The notes under the pieces were generated by a model. It saw only the letters and a list, made by a program, of their open reading frames with translations, made no database searches and was not told the origin of the DNA. Shown piece by piece: positions 35,609 through 44,129 of a DNA stretch of 64,000 nt. Source of the stretch: CAYMZZ01 sp046297935. Lineage in GTDB: Bacteria; Bacteroidota; Bacteroidia; Chitinophagales; Chitinophagaceae. A program made the translations under genes and the position numbers. The stretch covers positions 186,001 to 250,000 of the forward strand of contig JBKBHA010000004.1 in assembly GCA_046297935.1 (NCBI GenBank), read 5' to 3'. The stretch's first letter is position 1. Every line of letters begins with the position of its first letter.

Positions 35609-36349
35609 TCAGAAACCAATCGAATTGCCTCCATCTACTGGCAGTACCACTCCGGTAATATAACGGGCGGCATCACTTGCCAGAAACCATGCTGCTTCCG
35701 CTACATCTCCTGGTTGGCCCATGTACCCAAGCGGTGTGCGATCAAGGGCACGTTCTCTACGCTCTGGGTCGGCATTGAATGCTTTGTCGGTCATTTCTGT
35801 TATGATGAATCCAGGAGCGATCGCATTCACACGAACGCCCAGTGGCGACAATTCAACTGCCATGGCTCTGGTCATTCCATCGATAGCGGTTTTGCTCGCG
35901 CTGTACGCAATTACTTTGGGCAACCCATACCGCGCTGCCATGGAACTGATGTGGATAATTGCACCTGATTTTCTTTCTACCATGTAACGGGCACATTCCC
36001 GGCTGAGAGAGAAGACCGCGTTCAGGTTGGTTTGCATCACCAATTCAAATTCGACATCACTTACCTCCAGAAGTGGCTTCTTCATGTTGATGCCGGCATT
36101 GTTTACCAAAATATCAATCTGTCCAAAACGCTGAATTATTTCTGCAATCATGCGTGGAATCGCGTCGAGCCGTGTAATATCGAAAGGAAAAGGAATGGCG
36201 TTTGCACCTAACGACTCAGCAGCTCGCTGTAATTTTTCTGCTTGCCGGCCAACCAGTATTGACAGGACTTCCTGTTCGCAAAACTTTTTTGCTATGGCCA
36301 GGCCGATGCCGGAAGCACCTCCCGTAACAATTGCTATCTTTTTATTCAT
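35609..36349 (-). CDS. Short-chain dehydrogenase/reductase (possible fructuronate reductase)
   Basis: About 246 residues from the ATG at 36349 (a second in-frame ATG at 36358 is less likely). The Rossmann motif TGGASGIG, NNAG, a Ser in HISSMAAR and YSASK are the full SDR set, with PGFIITEMT and a C-terminal GVVLPVDGGNS. The NAD(P)H dependent family is broad. Position between GH10 and GH67 in a glucuronoxylan operon with uxuA suggests reduction of D-fructuronate to D-mannonate, a step that some bacteria catalyse with an SDR (B. subtilis YjmF/UxuB). This is inference only; gluconate or FabG-like activities are alternatives. Confidence 0.78.
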   Translation of the reverse strand: MNKKIAIVTGGASGIGLAIAKKFCEQEVLSILVGRQAEKLQRAAESLGANAIPFPFDITRLDAIPRMIAEIIQRFGQIDILVNNAGINMKKPLLEVSDVEFELVMQTNLNAVFSLSRECARYMVERKSGAIIHISSMAARYGLPKVIAYSASKTAIDGMTRAMAVELSPLGVRVNAIAPGFIITEMTDKAFNADPERRERALDRTPLGYMGQPGDVAEAAWFLASDAARYITGVVLPVDGGNSIGF

Positions 36350-36361
36350 GCCGGTCATTTT

Positions 36362-38500
36362 TCAATTTCCTGGCGCATAGGGGAAGCGCAGGGATTTGTA
36401 ATATTCCAGCGTTTGTTCAGGCGCTGGCACCGTTGCAGGAAAAGGTTTTTTTGAATATTGTTGAAAGTAAATGAGACAGGCATCCTTCCACCAGCGGGCT
36501 TCTTTTTCCTGTATGTTCAACAACATCTTAACCTGTTCAAATCGTTCTGCGTCCACCAGGGATTTAACAGAGAGCCATTGTTCTTGCATTTTCTTTACAT
36601 CTTCAACTCCTTGCTGATACCGGAGGCACAGCGCGTTCCAAAGGGTTTCTCCATTCTTCATACGAAAATCCCAGGGCAGATGATGAAACCAAAGCAGGTA
36701 TTTTTCATCCATCGTTGCAGGATCACCCCACTGTTTTTGCCAGTAGGGGGAATACTGCAATAAAGCCTTTGAGCCGCCAGCGGTCCGGTCGAAGCCAATA
36801 CCCAAACTATCAGCTCGGTGGTAGTAAACGGGAGTCCAATCGGCGCGGCCGAGATCGTCTACCCAGGGCGCAGGTCCGTAATGATGCCCGGTTCCCATAA
36901 GGTGATGCAGGCCAAAAGGCGTCATATAGTTAACACAGGCTTCTCGGCTATTCATCATCATGTTCAATAGCGGTTGCTGAACTGCGTTCTCGTTCCCAAA
37001 ACTTTGCCTGATCCATTCGGACGCGATTGTGTCGGAGTTCAGGTCAGGATTCCAGGCCAGTCTGCCAAAGGCATACCAATTGCTCTGAGCAAAATGGTGG
37101 CCAGTCCAATTGATGTCGACGCCGATATTGGCCACACCCGCCATGGCAGATATGCCTGCTTTTTGCATGATCTGCTTTACAGTGGAACCCGCAGTTGGAC
37201 GATGAGTGTCGGCATCCAGACATTCTTTGAACAGCGGCGCCAGATATACGAGGTGGGTAGCCTGTCCAAGATATTCCTGTGTTAGCTGAAATTCGGGCAT
37301 CAAACTGGTTCCGGGCATGGCCCCAAATAGGGGGTGAAATGGCTCCCGCGGTTGAAAATCGATGGCACCGTTCTTTACCTGCACTATCACATTGTTGTCG
37401 AATAAGCCATCAAGTGGTTCAAATTCAAGATTGGCTTGCTTGTGGCGGTCTTCAGGCGTTTCAGCGCTGTACACAAATGCGCGCCACATCACGATGCCAT
37501 TAAATGGTTTTACTGCCCGCGCCAGCATATTTGCCCCATCAGCATGAGTACGTCCGTAGTCCTGCGGTCCGGGCTGGCCTTCGGAGTTGGCCTTTACAAG
37601 GAAACCACCGAAATCGGGAATCAGCGAGTAGATTTCTTTAGCCTTCGTCGACCACCAGGTTGCAACTGCTTCGTTTGCCGGGTCGGCAGTGGGCAGATGG
37701 CCAATTTCAATTGGTGCACTAAAGCGGGCGGTCAGGTAGACCTTTATACCGTAGGGACGAAATATATCTGCCAGCTTTTTTACTTTTTTGAGATAGGGGA
37801 GGGTGAGTACAGTAGCGTTGGCGTTTACATTGGTAAGGACAGTGCCGTTGATACCGATGGATGCATTAGCTCTCGCATAGTCGATATAACGCTGGTCAAC
37901 AAAATCTGGTAGCGTGTGCCAGTTCCAGATAGATGACCCGGCGTATCCGCGTTCAACACTGCGGTCAAGATTATCCCAGTGATTCAATAATCGTAGGTCA
38001 ACTGCGGGCTGTGAGACAATTTCAATTTTGTCGGGATTATAATGCCGTTGAAATAGTTGCAGCAGGTGAAAACTCCCGTAGAGCCAGCCAATTTCGTTTT
38101 TTGCAGCAATTAGAACTCTTTTTTTGCCCTTCTGCTGGAAGGAGTAGATGACAAATCCTTCCTGATGCAGATTTTCCATCGTGTCACTCATGCTTTTTGG
38201 AAGCATGGGGCGGGCGTCGTCAACTGTTTTGTATAAAATGCCTGCTTCGTTACTGGAAGTGGTAAAGAATTTTGGTTCGGGAACGCAAAAGCCCTGGGTT
38301 GCTCTCCTCCACTCCTGTTGAATGATGGAGCAGGTGGCCGAACCTTCAGGCATTACGATTCCTGCGCAAAGAGCAGCGATATTACCGGCATAGGTTTTTG
38401 GCAAGGGTCGGTAGCGCAACCAAAGCTCGTATCCGTTTTCTGCGTTTCCTGTTGCCGGATGGAGGCAGGCAAGTAATAATATGAGCAGCACTCTTTTCAT
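36362..38500 (-). CDS. aguA: GH67 xylan alpha-1,2-glucuronidase
   Basis: 712 residues with a signal peptide (MKRVLLILLLACLHPATGNA). It begins NGYELWLRYRPL, and contains ANSEGQPGPQDYGRTHADGAN (Glu307, acid), FQPREPFHPLFGAMP (Glu386), VNIGVDINWTGHHFAQSNW-like WTGHHFAQ and MGTGHHYGP, all GH67 marks. GH67 cleaves (4-O-methyl)glucuronic acid from the non-reducing end of xylo-oligosaccharides. Its ATG overlaps the LacI stop by four bases (ATGA), so it is translationally coupled to the regulator. Confidence 0.95.
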   Translation of the reverse strand: MKRVLLILLLACLHPATGNAENGYELWLRYRPLPKTYAGNIAALCAGIVMPEGSATCSIIQQEWRRATQGFCVPEPKFFTTSSNEAGILYKTVDDARPMLPKSMSDTMENLHQEGFVIYSFQQKGKKRVLIAAKNEIGWLYGSFHLLQLFQRHYNPDKIEIVSQPAVDLRLLNHWDNLDRSVERGYAGSSIWNWHTLPDFVDQRYIDYARANASIGINGTVLTNVNANATVLTLPYLKKVKKLADIFRPYGIKVYLTARFSAPIEIGHLPTADPANEAVATWWSTKAKEIYSLIPDFGGFLVKANSEGQPGPQDYGRTHADGANMLARAVKPFNGIVMWRAFVYSAETPEDRHKQANLEFEPLDGLFDNNVIVQVKNGAIDFQPREPFHPLFGAMPGTSLMPEFQLTQEYLGQATHLVYLAPLFKECLDADTHRPTAGSTVKQIMQKAGISAMAGVANIGVDINWTGHHFAQSNWYAFGRLAWNPDLNSDTIASEWIRQSFGNENAVQQPLLNMMMNSREACVNYMTPFGLHHLMGTGHHYGPAPWVDDLGRADWTPVYYHRADSLGIGFDRTAGGSKALLQYSPYWQKQWGDPATMDEKYLLWFHHLPWDFRMKNGETLWNALCLRYQQGVEDVKKMQEQWLSVKSLVDAERFEQVKMLLNIQEKEARWWKDACLIYFQQYSKKPFPATVPAPEQTLEYYKSLRFPYAPGN

Positions 38501-39552
38501 ACCGTAATTCTGCCTCCTGTGGGTCCACCGTTGCGTAGCGAGGATTGTCTTACTATTAGGCTTGAGCGAACGATGATCGTGTTGGTTTGTTTCAGATCGG
38601 AAACTCCGTTGAGATGGTTGATCAGATTGCGGGCGGCTATTTCGCCCATTTCAATACCGGGGTAATCGATCGTAGTTAGCTGCGGCTCGATAATTTTGCC
38701 AACTGCATCGTTGTTAAAACCTACTATGGCGATGTCCTGTGGGATATGAATTCCATATTCTTTCAGTGTTTGCATGCAAACCGCTGCAGAAAAGTCGTTG
38801 GTGATGAATGCGCCATCGGGCATAGGGTCCATGTTCAATATTTGCAGTGCAGCTTCTACTCCGCATTGCTCACTCAGGTCTTTGATCAATACATGGCTTT
38901 CGTGGTAGGGTAGTCCGCAATCAAACAGCGCATCGCGATAGCCTTTGTGACGCTGGGCATAAACGTTTCGTTTCAGGCTGGCCGTAACAAGCACGATTCG
39001 TTTGCAGCCCTGCTGTATGAGGTGGCGGGTGGCCTGGTAACCGCATTTATAATTATCAATAATGACCTTGGTGGTATCTGATTTTTCTTCCACACGATCG
39101 AAGAAGAGCATTGGAATTCCCTTTTCTGCAAATGGTTTGAAATGATCAAGCCCTTCCGTATCGAAAGCAAGCGAAGCGATCAATCCATCCACGCGTTTAT
39201 GAAAAAGGTTAAGTGCGTTTGTTTTTTCTTTTGCTGCGCTCTCCGATGAGTGGGCAATGATCAGGTCGTAGCCAGCTTCAGTAGTCACTTTCTCGATGCC
39301 GGCCAGCACCGAAGTGATAAAGTTTGAGTTAAGCTCGTGCAAAATCACTCCAATGGTATTGCTCTTCTGTTTGCGGAGACTGCTGGCAAAATTGTTATGC
39401 CGATAGCCCAGCTCACGGGCAGCATCCTGTATCCGGCGGCGCGTGTTCTTATTGATGGCCGGATGGTCCTTCAGGGCGCGACTGACGGTGGCGGAAGAAA
39501 TCGACAATTTTTGCGCAATATCGTAGATCGTAACGTCTTTTTTCGGCTTCAT
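38497..39552 (-). CDS. LacI-family transcriptional regulator (first)
   Basis: 351 residues. The N-terminal HTH reads ITYDIAQKLSISSATVSRALKDHPAINKNTRRRI with minor variation, the hinge follows (NFASSLRKQKSNTIGVI), and the core is a periplasmic-binding-protein-like effector domain (IIAHSSESAAKEKTNALNL, AIVGFNNDAVGKIIEPQLTTIDYPG). It is 45 bases downstream of the second LacI gene and overlaps GH67. The palindrome core at 39555-39568 ends two bases before its ATG, so it probably represses its own operon. It is about half identical to its neighbour. Confidence 0.93.
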   Translation of the reverse strand: MKPKKDVTIYDIAQKLSISSATVSRALKDHPAINKNTRRRIQDAARELGYRHNNFASSLRKQKSNTIGVILHELNSNFITSVLAGIEKVTTEAGYDLIIAHSSESAAKEKTNALNLFHKRVDGLIASLAFDTEGLDHFKPFAEKGIPMLFFDRVEEKSDTTKVIIDNYKCGYQATRHLIQQGCKRIVLVTASLKRNVYAQRHKGYRDALFDCGLPYHESHVLIKDLSEQCGVEAALQILNMDPMPDGAFITNDFSAAVCMQTLKEYGIHIPQDIAIVGFNNDAVGKIIEPQLTTIDYPGIEMGEIAARNLINHLNGVSDLKQTNTIIVRSSLIVRQSSLRNGGPTGGRITV

Positions 39553-39554
39553 AC

Positions 39555-39568
39555 TGCAATCGGTTGCA
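39555..39568. promoter_or_regulatory. LacI operator-like palindrome before the first LacI gene
   Basis: TGCAATCGGTTGCA, arms TGCAA and TTGCA around TCGG. The same 14 bases occur at 40669-40682 in the larger palindrome at 40663-40688. It ends two bases before the ATG (39550-39552, minus) of the first LacI gene, where a bound regulator could block transcription coming from the upstream LacI gene or interfere with initiation. Confidence 0.65.
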
Positions 39569-39597
39569 TGAAAATCGGAAAAAAAACTGAAAAAATG

Positions 39598-40632
39598 CTA
39601 TTTGTTTTTCAGAGAAGATTCGCGGATGATCAGTTCTGATCTCAATATGATTGAATTGGTATGGCGGATGCTGGAAATGCCGCCGAGGTGGTTGATGAGA
39701 TTGGTTACGGCTGTTTCACCCACGTGATAGCCGGAATATTCCACTGTAGTGAGGTTGGGCACGACCACCTTGCTTGTAGGATCGTTGTTGAAGCCTGCAA
39801 AAGCGATGTCGTCGGGGATCCGGATACCTGCTTTCTGTAACTGTATCATGCAATGCACCGCGGCCGTATCGTTGGCAGAAAACACGGCATCGGGTCTGTT
39901 TTCAGGAGAAAGCGATAGGATATGGGCTGCAGCTTCATAGCCTGATTCCTCGTTGAGTTTGGAAGGCAGCACCCACTCGTCGTGAAACTCTATTCCCTGA
40001 TCGCGAATGGCCTGCTGGTAACCACGCAGCCGGTCGGCGTATACATTGCGGAGGGTGTTGCCACAGAGATGCATGATCTTTTTACATCCTTGATTCAGAA
40101 GGTGTTGTGTGATGTCATAGGCTGCCTGGAAATTGTCGATCACAATATGGGTGGTATCGGCATGGGGCATAACGCGGTCGAAGAAAACGACTGGAATACC
40201 CTTTGTGAAAAACGCATTCAGGTGATCAATATTCCGGGTATCATAGGCCAGCGAGATCAGGAGGCCATCTACCCGTTTGTTGAACATGATCTGCGCATTG
40301 GCCACTTCTTTTTCTGCGCTTTCCAGCGATTGGCTGATGATGAGATTGTAGCCTTCCCGATTGGCGGCGTCCTCCATGCCTGCCAGCACACTGGCCACAA
40401 AATAGCTGTTCAGGCGCGGTACAATTACCCCCAGCGTATGCGTTTTTTTGCTCCTTAAACTGCTGGCAAACAGGTTAGAGCGATATCCGAGCTCGCGGGC
40501 TGCTTCGAAGATCTTCTTCCTGGTATTCTTATTAATGGTCGGATGATTCTTCAGGCCCCTGCTCACCGTGGTAGCTGAAATGTCGAGGTGCCGGGCTATA
40601 TCGTAGATCGTTATTTCCTTCTCTTCCGCCAT
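39598..40632 (-). CDS. LacI-family transcriptional regulator (second)
   Basis: About 344 residues from the ATG at 40632; the frame extends to 40683 without family similarity. HTH: ITIYDIARHLDISATTVSRGLKNHPTINKN; hinge FASSLRSKKTHTLGVIVP; the effector domain includes ANREGYNLIISQSLESAEKEVANAQ and IPDDIAFAGFNNDPTSKVVVPNLTTV. Its recognition helix is nearly identical to that of the neighbouring LacI (TVSRGLKNHPTINKNTRKKI versus TVSRALKDHPAINKNTRRRI), so both may bind the same palindrome. It is divergent from susC across the control region. Confidence 0.92.
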   Translation of the reverse strand: MAEEKEITIYDIARHLDISATTVSRGLKNHPTINKNTRKKIFEAARELGYRSNLFASSLRSKKTHTLGVIVPRLNSYFVASVLAGMEDAANREGYNLIISQSLESAEKEVANAQIMFNKRVDGLLISLAYDTRNIDHLNAFFTKGIPVVFFDRVMPHADTTHIVIDNFQAAYDITQHLLNQGCKKIMHLCGNTLRNVYADRLRGYQQAIRDQGIEFHDEWVLPSKLNEESGYEAAAHILSLSPENRPDAVFSANDTAAVHCMIQLQKAGIRIPDDIAFAGFNNDPTSKVVVPNLTTVEYSGYHVGETAVTNLINHLGGISSIRHTNSIILRSELIIRESSLKNK

Positions 40633-40662
40633 AACACAAATAAAAACAGCTTTGGGCGAAAA

Positions 40663-40688
40663 AAAAATTGCAATCGGTTGCAATTTTT
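40663..40688. promoter_or_regulatory. LacI operator-like palindrome in the susC/LacI divergent region
   Basis: AAAAATTGCAA-TCGG-TTGCAATTTTT, perfect 11-bp arms and a four-base spacer. Its TTG at 40678-40680 is also the -33 element of a good Bacteroidota promoter, with TATATTCG at 40700-40707 exactly 19 bases later. A regulator bound here would cover the susC promoter. The 14-base core is repeated at 39555-39568. Confidence 0.75.
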
Positions 40689-40707
40689 CGAAATTGTCCT
40701 ATATTCG
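40678..40707 (+). promoter_or_regulatory. Predicted susC promoter
   Basis: TTG (40678-40680), N19, TATATTCG (40700-40707) fits the Bacteroidota consensus TTG-N19-TAnnTTTG apart from C for T in the -7 element. The transcription start would fall near 40714, leaving a leader of about 190 bases before the susC ATG at 40904. The -33 element is inside the operator palindrome. Confidence 0.6.
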
Positions 40708-40903
40708 TTTTCGCAACTGCCAGAAATCAACGATTGAACCTCTTAAAAATGCCGTTTTACGGCTGCCGTATGAGAAAGCAAATAACCACTCAAATGCTTC
40801 TTTTGGCCCGGCAGGTCCGGTGCCTTCCCCGTCCGGCCAACTACGGCTGATTTCGCCAGCTCAATTAAAACCTTAAACCAGATTTTTTGCCAAAACAAAC
40901 ATT

Positions 40904-43900
40904 ATGAAAAAAACTGCTAACGAATTGCGTGGGCGCACGGAATGGCTAGCCTGGCTACAAAGGCCCGGGTTCCTGATGTTGCTTTTTATAGCAACCCTGC
41001 TGATTCCTGCCACGGCGTTTTCACAACGTACCGTGACCGGGAAAGTGTTGGATGCGAGTGGTTCACCGGTACGCGGAGCCAGCGTACAGGTGAAGGGAAC
41101 TTCCAGTGGTACCAGTACGGACGATAAGGGAAATTTTTCACTCAGTGCAGAAAAAGGAGCGATCATCACTGTTTCCAATATCGGTTTTTCTGACACAGAA
41201 TATATGCTGGGCGACGAAGAAACGCTGACGATTCGACTCAACGCATTGGTTAAAGACATGAGCGAGGTAGTGGTAGTGGGTTATGGCAGCCAGCGTAAGC
41301 GCGATGTTACAGGCGCCACCGTGTCGGTGAGTGAACAGGCGCTGCGAGAAGTGCCGGTTCCCAACCTGCAGCAGGCGTTGCTTGGCAGGGCAGCAGGCCT
41401 TGAAATTCAGACGGTGGGCAACCAGCCGGGCGCCGGTGCTCAGATCCGTATTCGCGGTATCCGTTCTATCAGTGGCAGCAACGAGCCGCTGTTTGTACTG
41501 GATGGTATTCCCTACGATGGCAATTTAAATGACATTAATCCGGATGATGTGGCATCGGTCGATGTGTTGAAAGATGCATCGGCAACCGCAATTTATGGAT
41601 CACGCGGTGCAAATGGTGTGGTGCTGATCACCACAAAAAAAGGTCGTAGCGGTGAGTCGCGCATTTCCTATAATGGCTACTATGGATTGGGCAAGCCGGC
41701 TTATAAGTATCCGCTCTTCAATGCTTCCGAATATCAGGCTATGCGAAATCTTTCGCCCTGGACCAACGGCTATATGGCCGAAGAACTAAATGGAATAGCG
41801 GAAGGCAGAAATACCGACTGGCAGGATCTGATGTATGGTACTGCCATGCGTACTGACCATAATATCAGTGTATCGGGTGGCGCAGGTGGCAGCACTTTTT
41901 CGCTAGGCGGAGGTTACTACAACGAAACAACGGTAATGCCGGGAGAGGAGTTTACGCGCTACACATTGCGTGGCACTATCGACACCCGCATAGGCCGAAA
42001 AATAAAAATGGGCCTGAGCACACAAAACACGCTCAGTATTGCTGATGGCTCGCAATTTGTAAGCGGCGCAGCAATGTTTAGAACGCTGGCTCTAAGTCCG
42101 CTCATGCCTGCATACAACGATGACGGCAGTCTTTATCTGATACCCAATGGAAATATCGACGACAACAACGGCGACGGACGTTATTCGCCCCTGCTGTTGA
42201 AAGAAGGACCAAAAACATGGACAGACCGGGTACGCCGGCTTCGCACTTTTAACGCATTGTATGGCGAGTATGAGTTTACAAAAGGGCTGCGTTACCGGGT
42301 CAACCTGGGGTTAACCTATGCGCAGCAATTTGGCGGACAGTTTCGCTCAGCAGACCGACCAGGTAATCCGAGTTTCTTCAGAGCAGGCCTGGGTAATATA
42401 GCCCGGGTTGATAACGGAGAAAACTGGAGTTATACACTGGAAAATCTCTTGTTCTACGATACCAGAATAAAAAATGACCACAAGATCAGCTTCACCGGCC
42501 TGTACAGTATTCAGGAGTCGCAATCGTTCAACAATTTTGTACAAAAGGATTCGATTACCGAAGACTTTGTAGAGTTTTATAATCTCGCCCTTTCAACCCC
42601 TGTTAATTCTGCTAATACAGGTTTAGGTGGTGGAGAAACCAAGTCGTCGCTGATCTCTTATATGGCGCGGTTGAACTATGCCTTTCGCGACAAGTATCTG
42701 CTGACCCTCACTTATCGGCGCGACGGCTCATCGCGGCTCGCGCCTGGCAATCAATGGTTCGACTATCCGGCTATTTCTGCCGGCTGGGTGATTTCTGACG
42801 AACCATTTATGGGTAAGGCCGAATGGATCTCGGCTTTGAAGCTCAGGGCAGGCTGGGGTAGAACATCGAACCAGTCGATCAATCCCTACCAATCGAAGGG
42901 TCTGGTCAACAACTCAAACGGTTTGCCGACGAATGGTGATATCGGCGCAGCGGGTGGAGTGATTCGTTATAATTATGGTCCCACCATCGTAACTGGATAC
43001 AATGTAGTTACACTTCCCAATCCTAATCTTTCCTGGGAATTTACCAGCACTACCAATATCGGATTAGACTTCAGTTTCTTTAAGGATCGCATCACCGGTT
43101 CGTTTGAATACTACTATTCTAAAACAGATGATATTCTGTACAACGTGAACCTGCCCGTAACCTCCGGCGTGGCTGGTGCTTTTGCCACCAACGTGGGGCA
43201 AATGGAAAACAAGGGATTTGAGTTATCGATCTCTTCGGTGAACTACACTTCCAAATCTGGTTTTACCTGGAGTACAGATCTGAATCTTTTCACCAATAAC
43301 AACAAACTGCTTCGCCTGAGCGGCAACGTGAATCAGGATATCGGAAGTCAGCTGTTTGTTGGGCATAGTATGACGGCCATTTATGACTACCGCAGCCAGG
43401 GAATATGGCAACTCGACGAAGCCGCTGCTGCGGCAGCATTGGGTGCGGTACCGGGTCAGATCAAGCTTCAGGATATCAGCGGTCCCGATGGTCGGCCAGA
43501 TGGTATTGTTAATTCCACTTACGACCGGACTATCATTGGCGATATGGATGCCGACCTGCAAGGCGGCATGACTCACCGGTTTTCATTTAAAGGATTCGAT
43601 CTCTCTACTGTTTTGCATGCGCGATTTGGCGGCAAACTGGTGAGCCAGGTGCATGCGCCTTATGCCTCCTATATCTCGGTGCTCGACGGCCGACGTAATG
43701 CCATTAAGGTTGACTACTGGACGCCTAACAATCCCAGTAACTGGTTTCCCATGCCTCAGCCCAACTACAGCACGGTTACAGATGGATGGCGCACCCTGGG
43801 ATATTATGATGCCAGTTTCGTTCGGATCAGGAGTATTAACCTGGGCTATACATTTCAGCCCAATCTGTTGAAAAAACTGAATGCGCAAAATATGCGGATA

Positions 43901-44110
43901 TATTTCACTATCGACAATGTGGCCTTGTTGTATTCGCCATTCTGGGAAAAAACCGGGGTTGATCCCCAGGCTACAGTGTCCGGCGATCGGGGTGTGGGCG
44001 GAGCTTATAGCAATTTGAGAACAAATGCTAATGGCAACGGGGCACTGATCGTGGGTTTGGGTACACCACCGCGAAGAACTTACACTTTTGGACTGAACCT
44101 TACACTTTAA
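40904..44110 (+). CDS. SusC-like TonB-dependent outer-membrane transporter
   Basis: 1068 residues. A long signal sequence (positive N-region, core FLMLLFIATLLIPATAFSQ) precedes a CarboxypepD_reg-like domain (about 43-115, VTGKVLDASGSPVRGASVQVKG), a TonB-box-like MSEVVVVGYG, a plug with DVTGATVSV, VLDGIPYDG, VLKDASATAIYGSRGANGV, and a long beta-barrel ending FGLNLTL. SusC proteins import oligosaccharides with a SusD lipoprotein. It heads the plus-strand arm and is followed by susD with a 19-base gap. Confidence 0.95.
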   Translation: MKKTANELRGRTEWLAWLQRPGFLMLLFIATLLIPATAFSQRTVTGKVLDASGSPVRGASVQVKGTSSGTSTDDKGNFSLSAEKGAIITVSNIGFSDTEYMLGDEETLTIRLNALVKDMSEVVVVGYGSQRKRDVTGATVSVSEQALREVPVPNLQQALLGRAAGLEIQTVGNQPGAGAQIRIRGIRSISGSNEPLFVLDGIPYDGNLNDINPDDVASVDVLKDASATAIYGSRGANGVVLITTKKGRSGESRISYNGYYGLGKPAYKYPLFNASEYQAMRNLSPWTNGYMAEELNGIAEGRNTDWQDLMYGTAMRTDHNISVSGGAGGSTFSLGGGYYNETTVMPGEEFTRYTLRGTIDTRIGRKIKMGLSTQNTLSIADGSQFVSGAAMFRTLALSPLMPAYNDDGSLYLIPNGNIDDNNGDGRYSPLLLKEGPKTWTDRVRRLRTFNALYGEYEFTKGLRYRVNLGLTYAQQFGGQFRSADRPGNPSFFRAGLGNIARVDNGENWSYTLENLLFYDTRIKNDHKISFTGLYSIQESQSFNNFVQKDSITEDFVEFYNLALSTPVNSANTGLGGGETKSSLISYMARLNYAFRDKYLLTLTYRRDGSSRLAPGNQWFDYPAISAGWVISDEPFMGKAEWISALKLRAGWGRTSNQSINPYQSKGLVNNSNGLPTNGDIGAAGGVIRYNYGPTIVTGYNVVTLPNPNLSWEFTSTTNIGLDFSFFKDRITGSFEYYYSKTDDILYNVNLPVTSGVAGAFATNVGQMENKGFELSISSVNYTSKSGFTWSTDLNLFTNNNKLLRLSGNVNQDIGSQLFVGHSMTAIYDYRSQGIWQLDEAAAAAALGAVPGQIKLQDISGPDGRPDGIVNSTYDRTIIGDMDADLQGGMTHRFSFKGFDLSTVLHARFGGKLVSQVHAPYASYISVLDGRRNAIKVDYWTPNNPSNWFPMPQPNYSTVTDGWRTLGYYDASFVRIRSINLGYTFQPNLLKKLNAQNMRIYFTIDNVALLYSPFWEKTGVDPQATVSGDRGVGGAYSNLRTNANGNGALIVGLGTPPRRTYTFGLNLTL

Positions 44111-44129
44111 CCACTAAATGCGTGCATGT

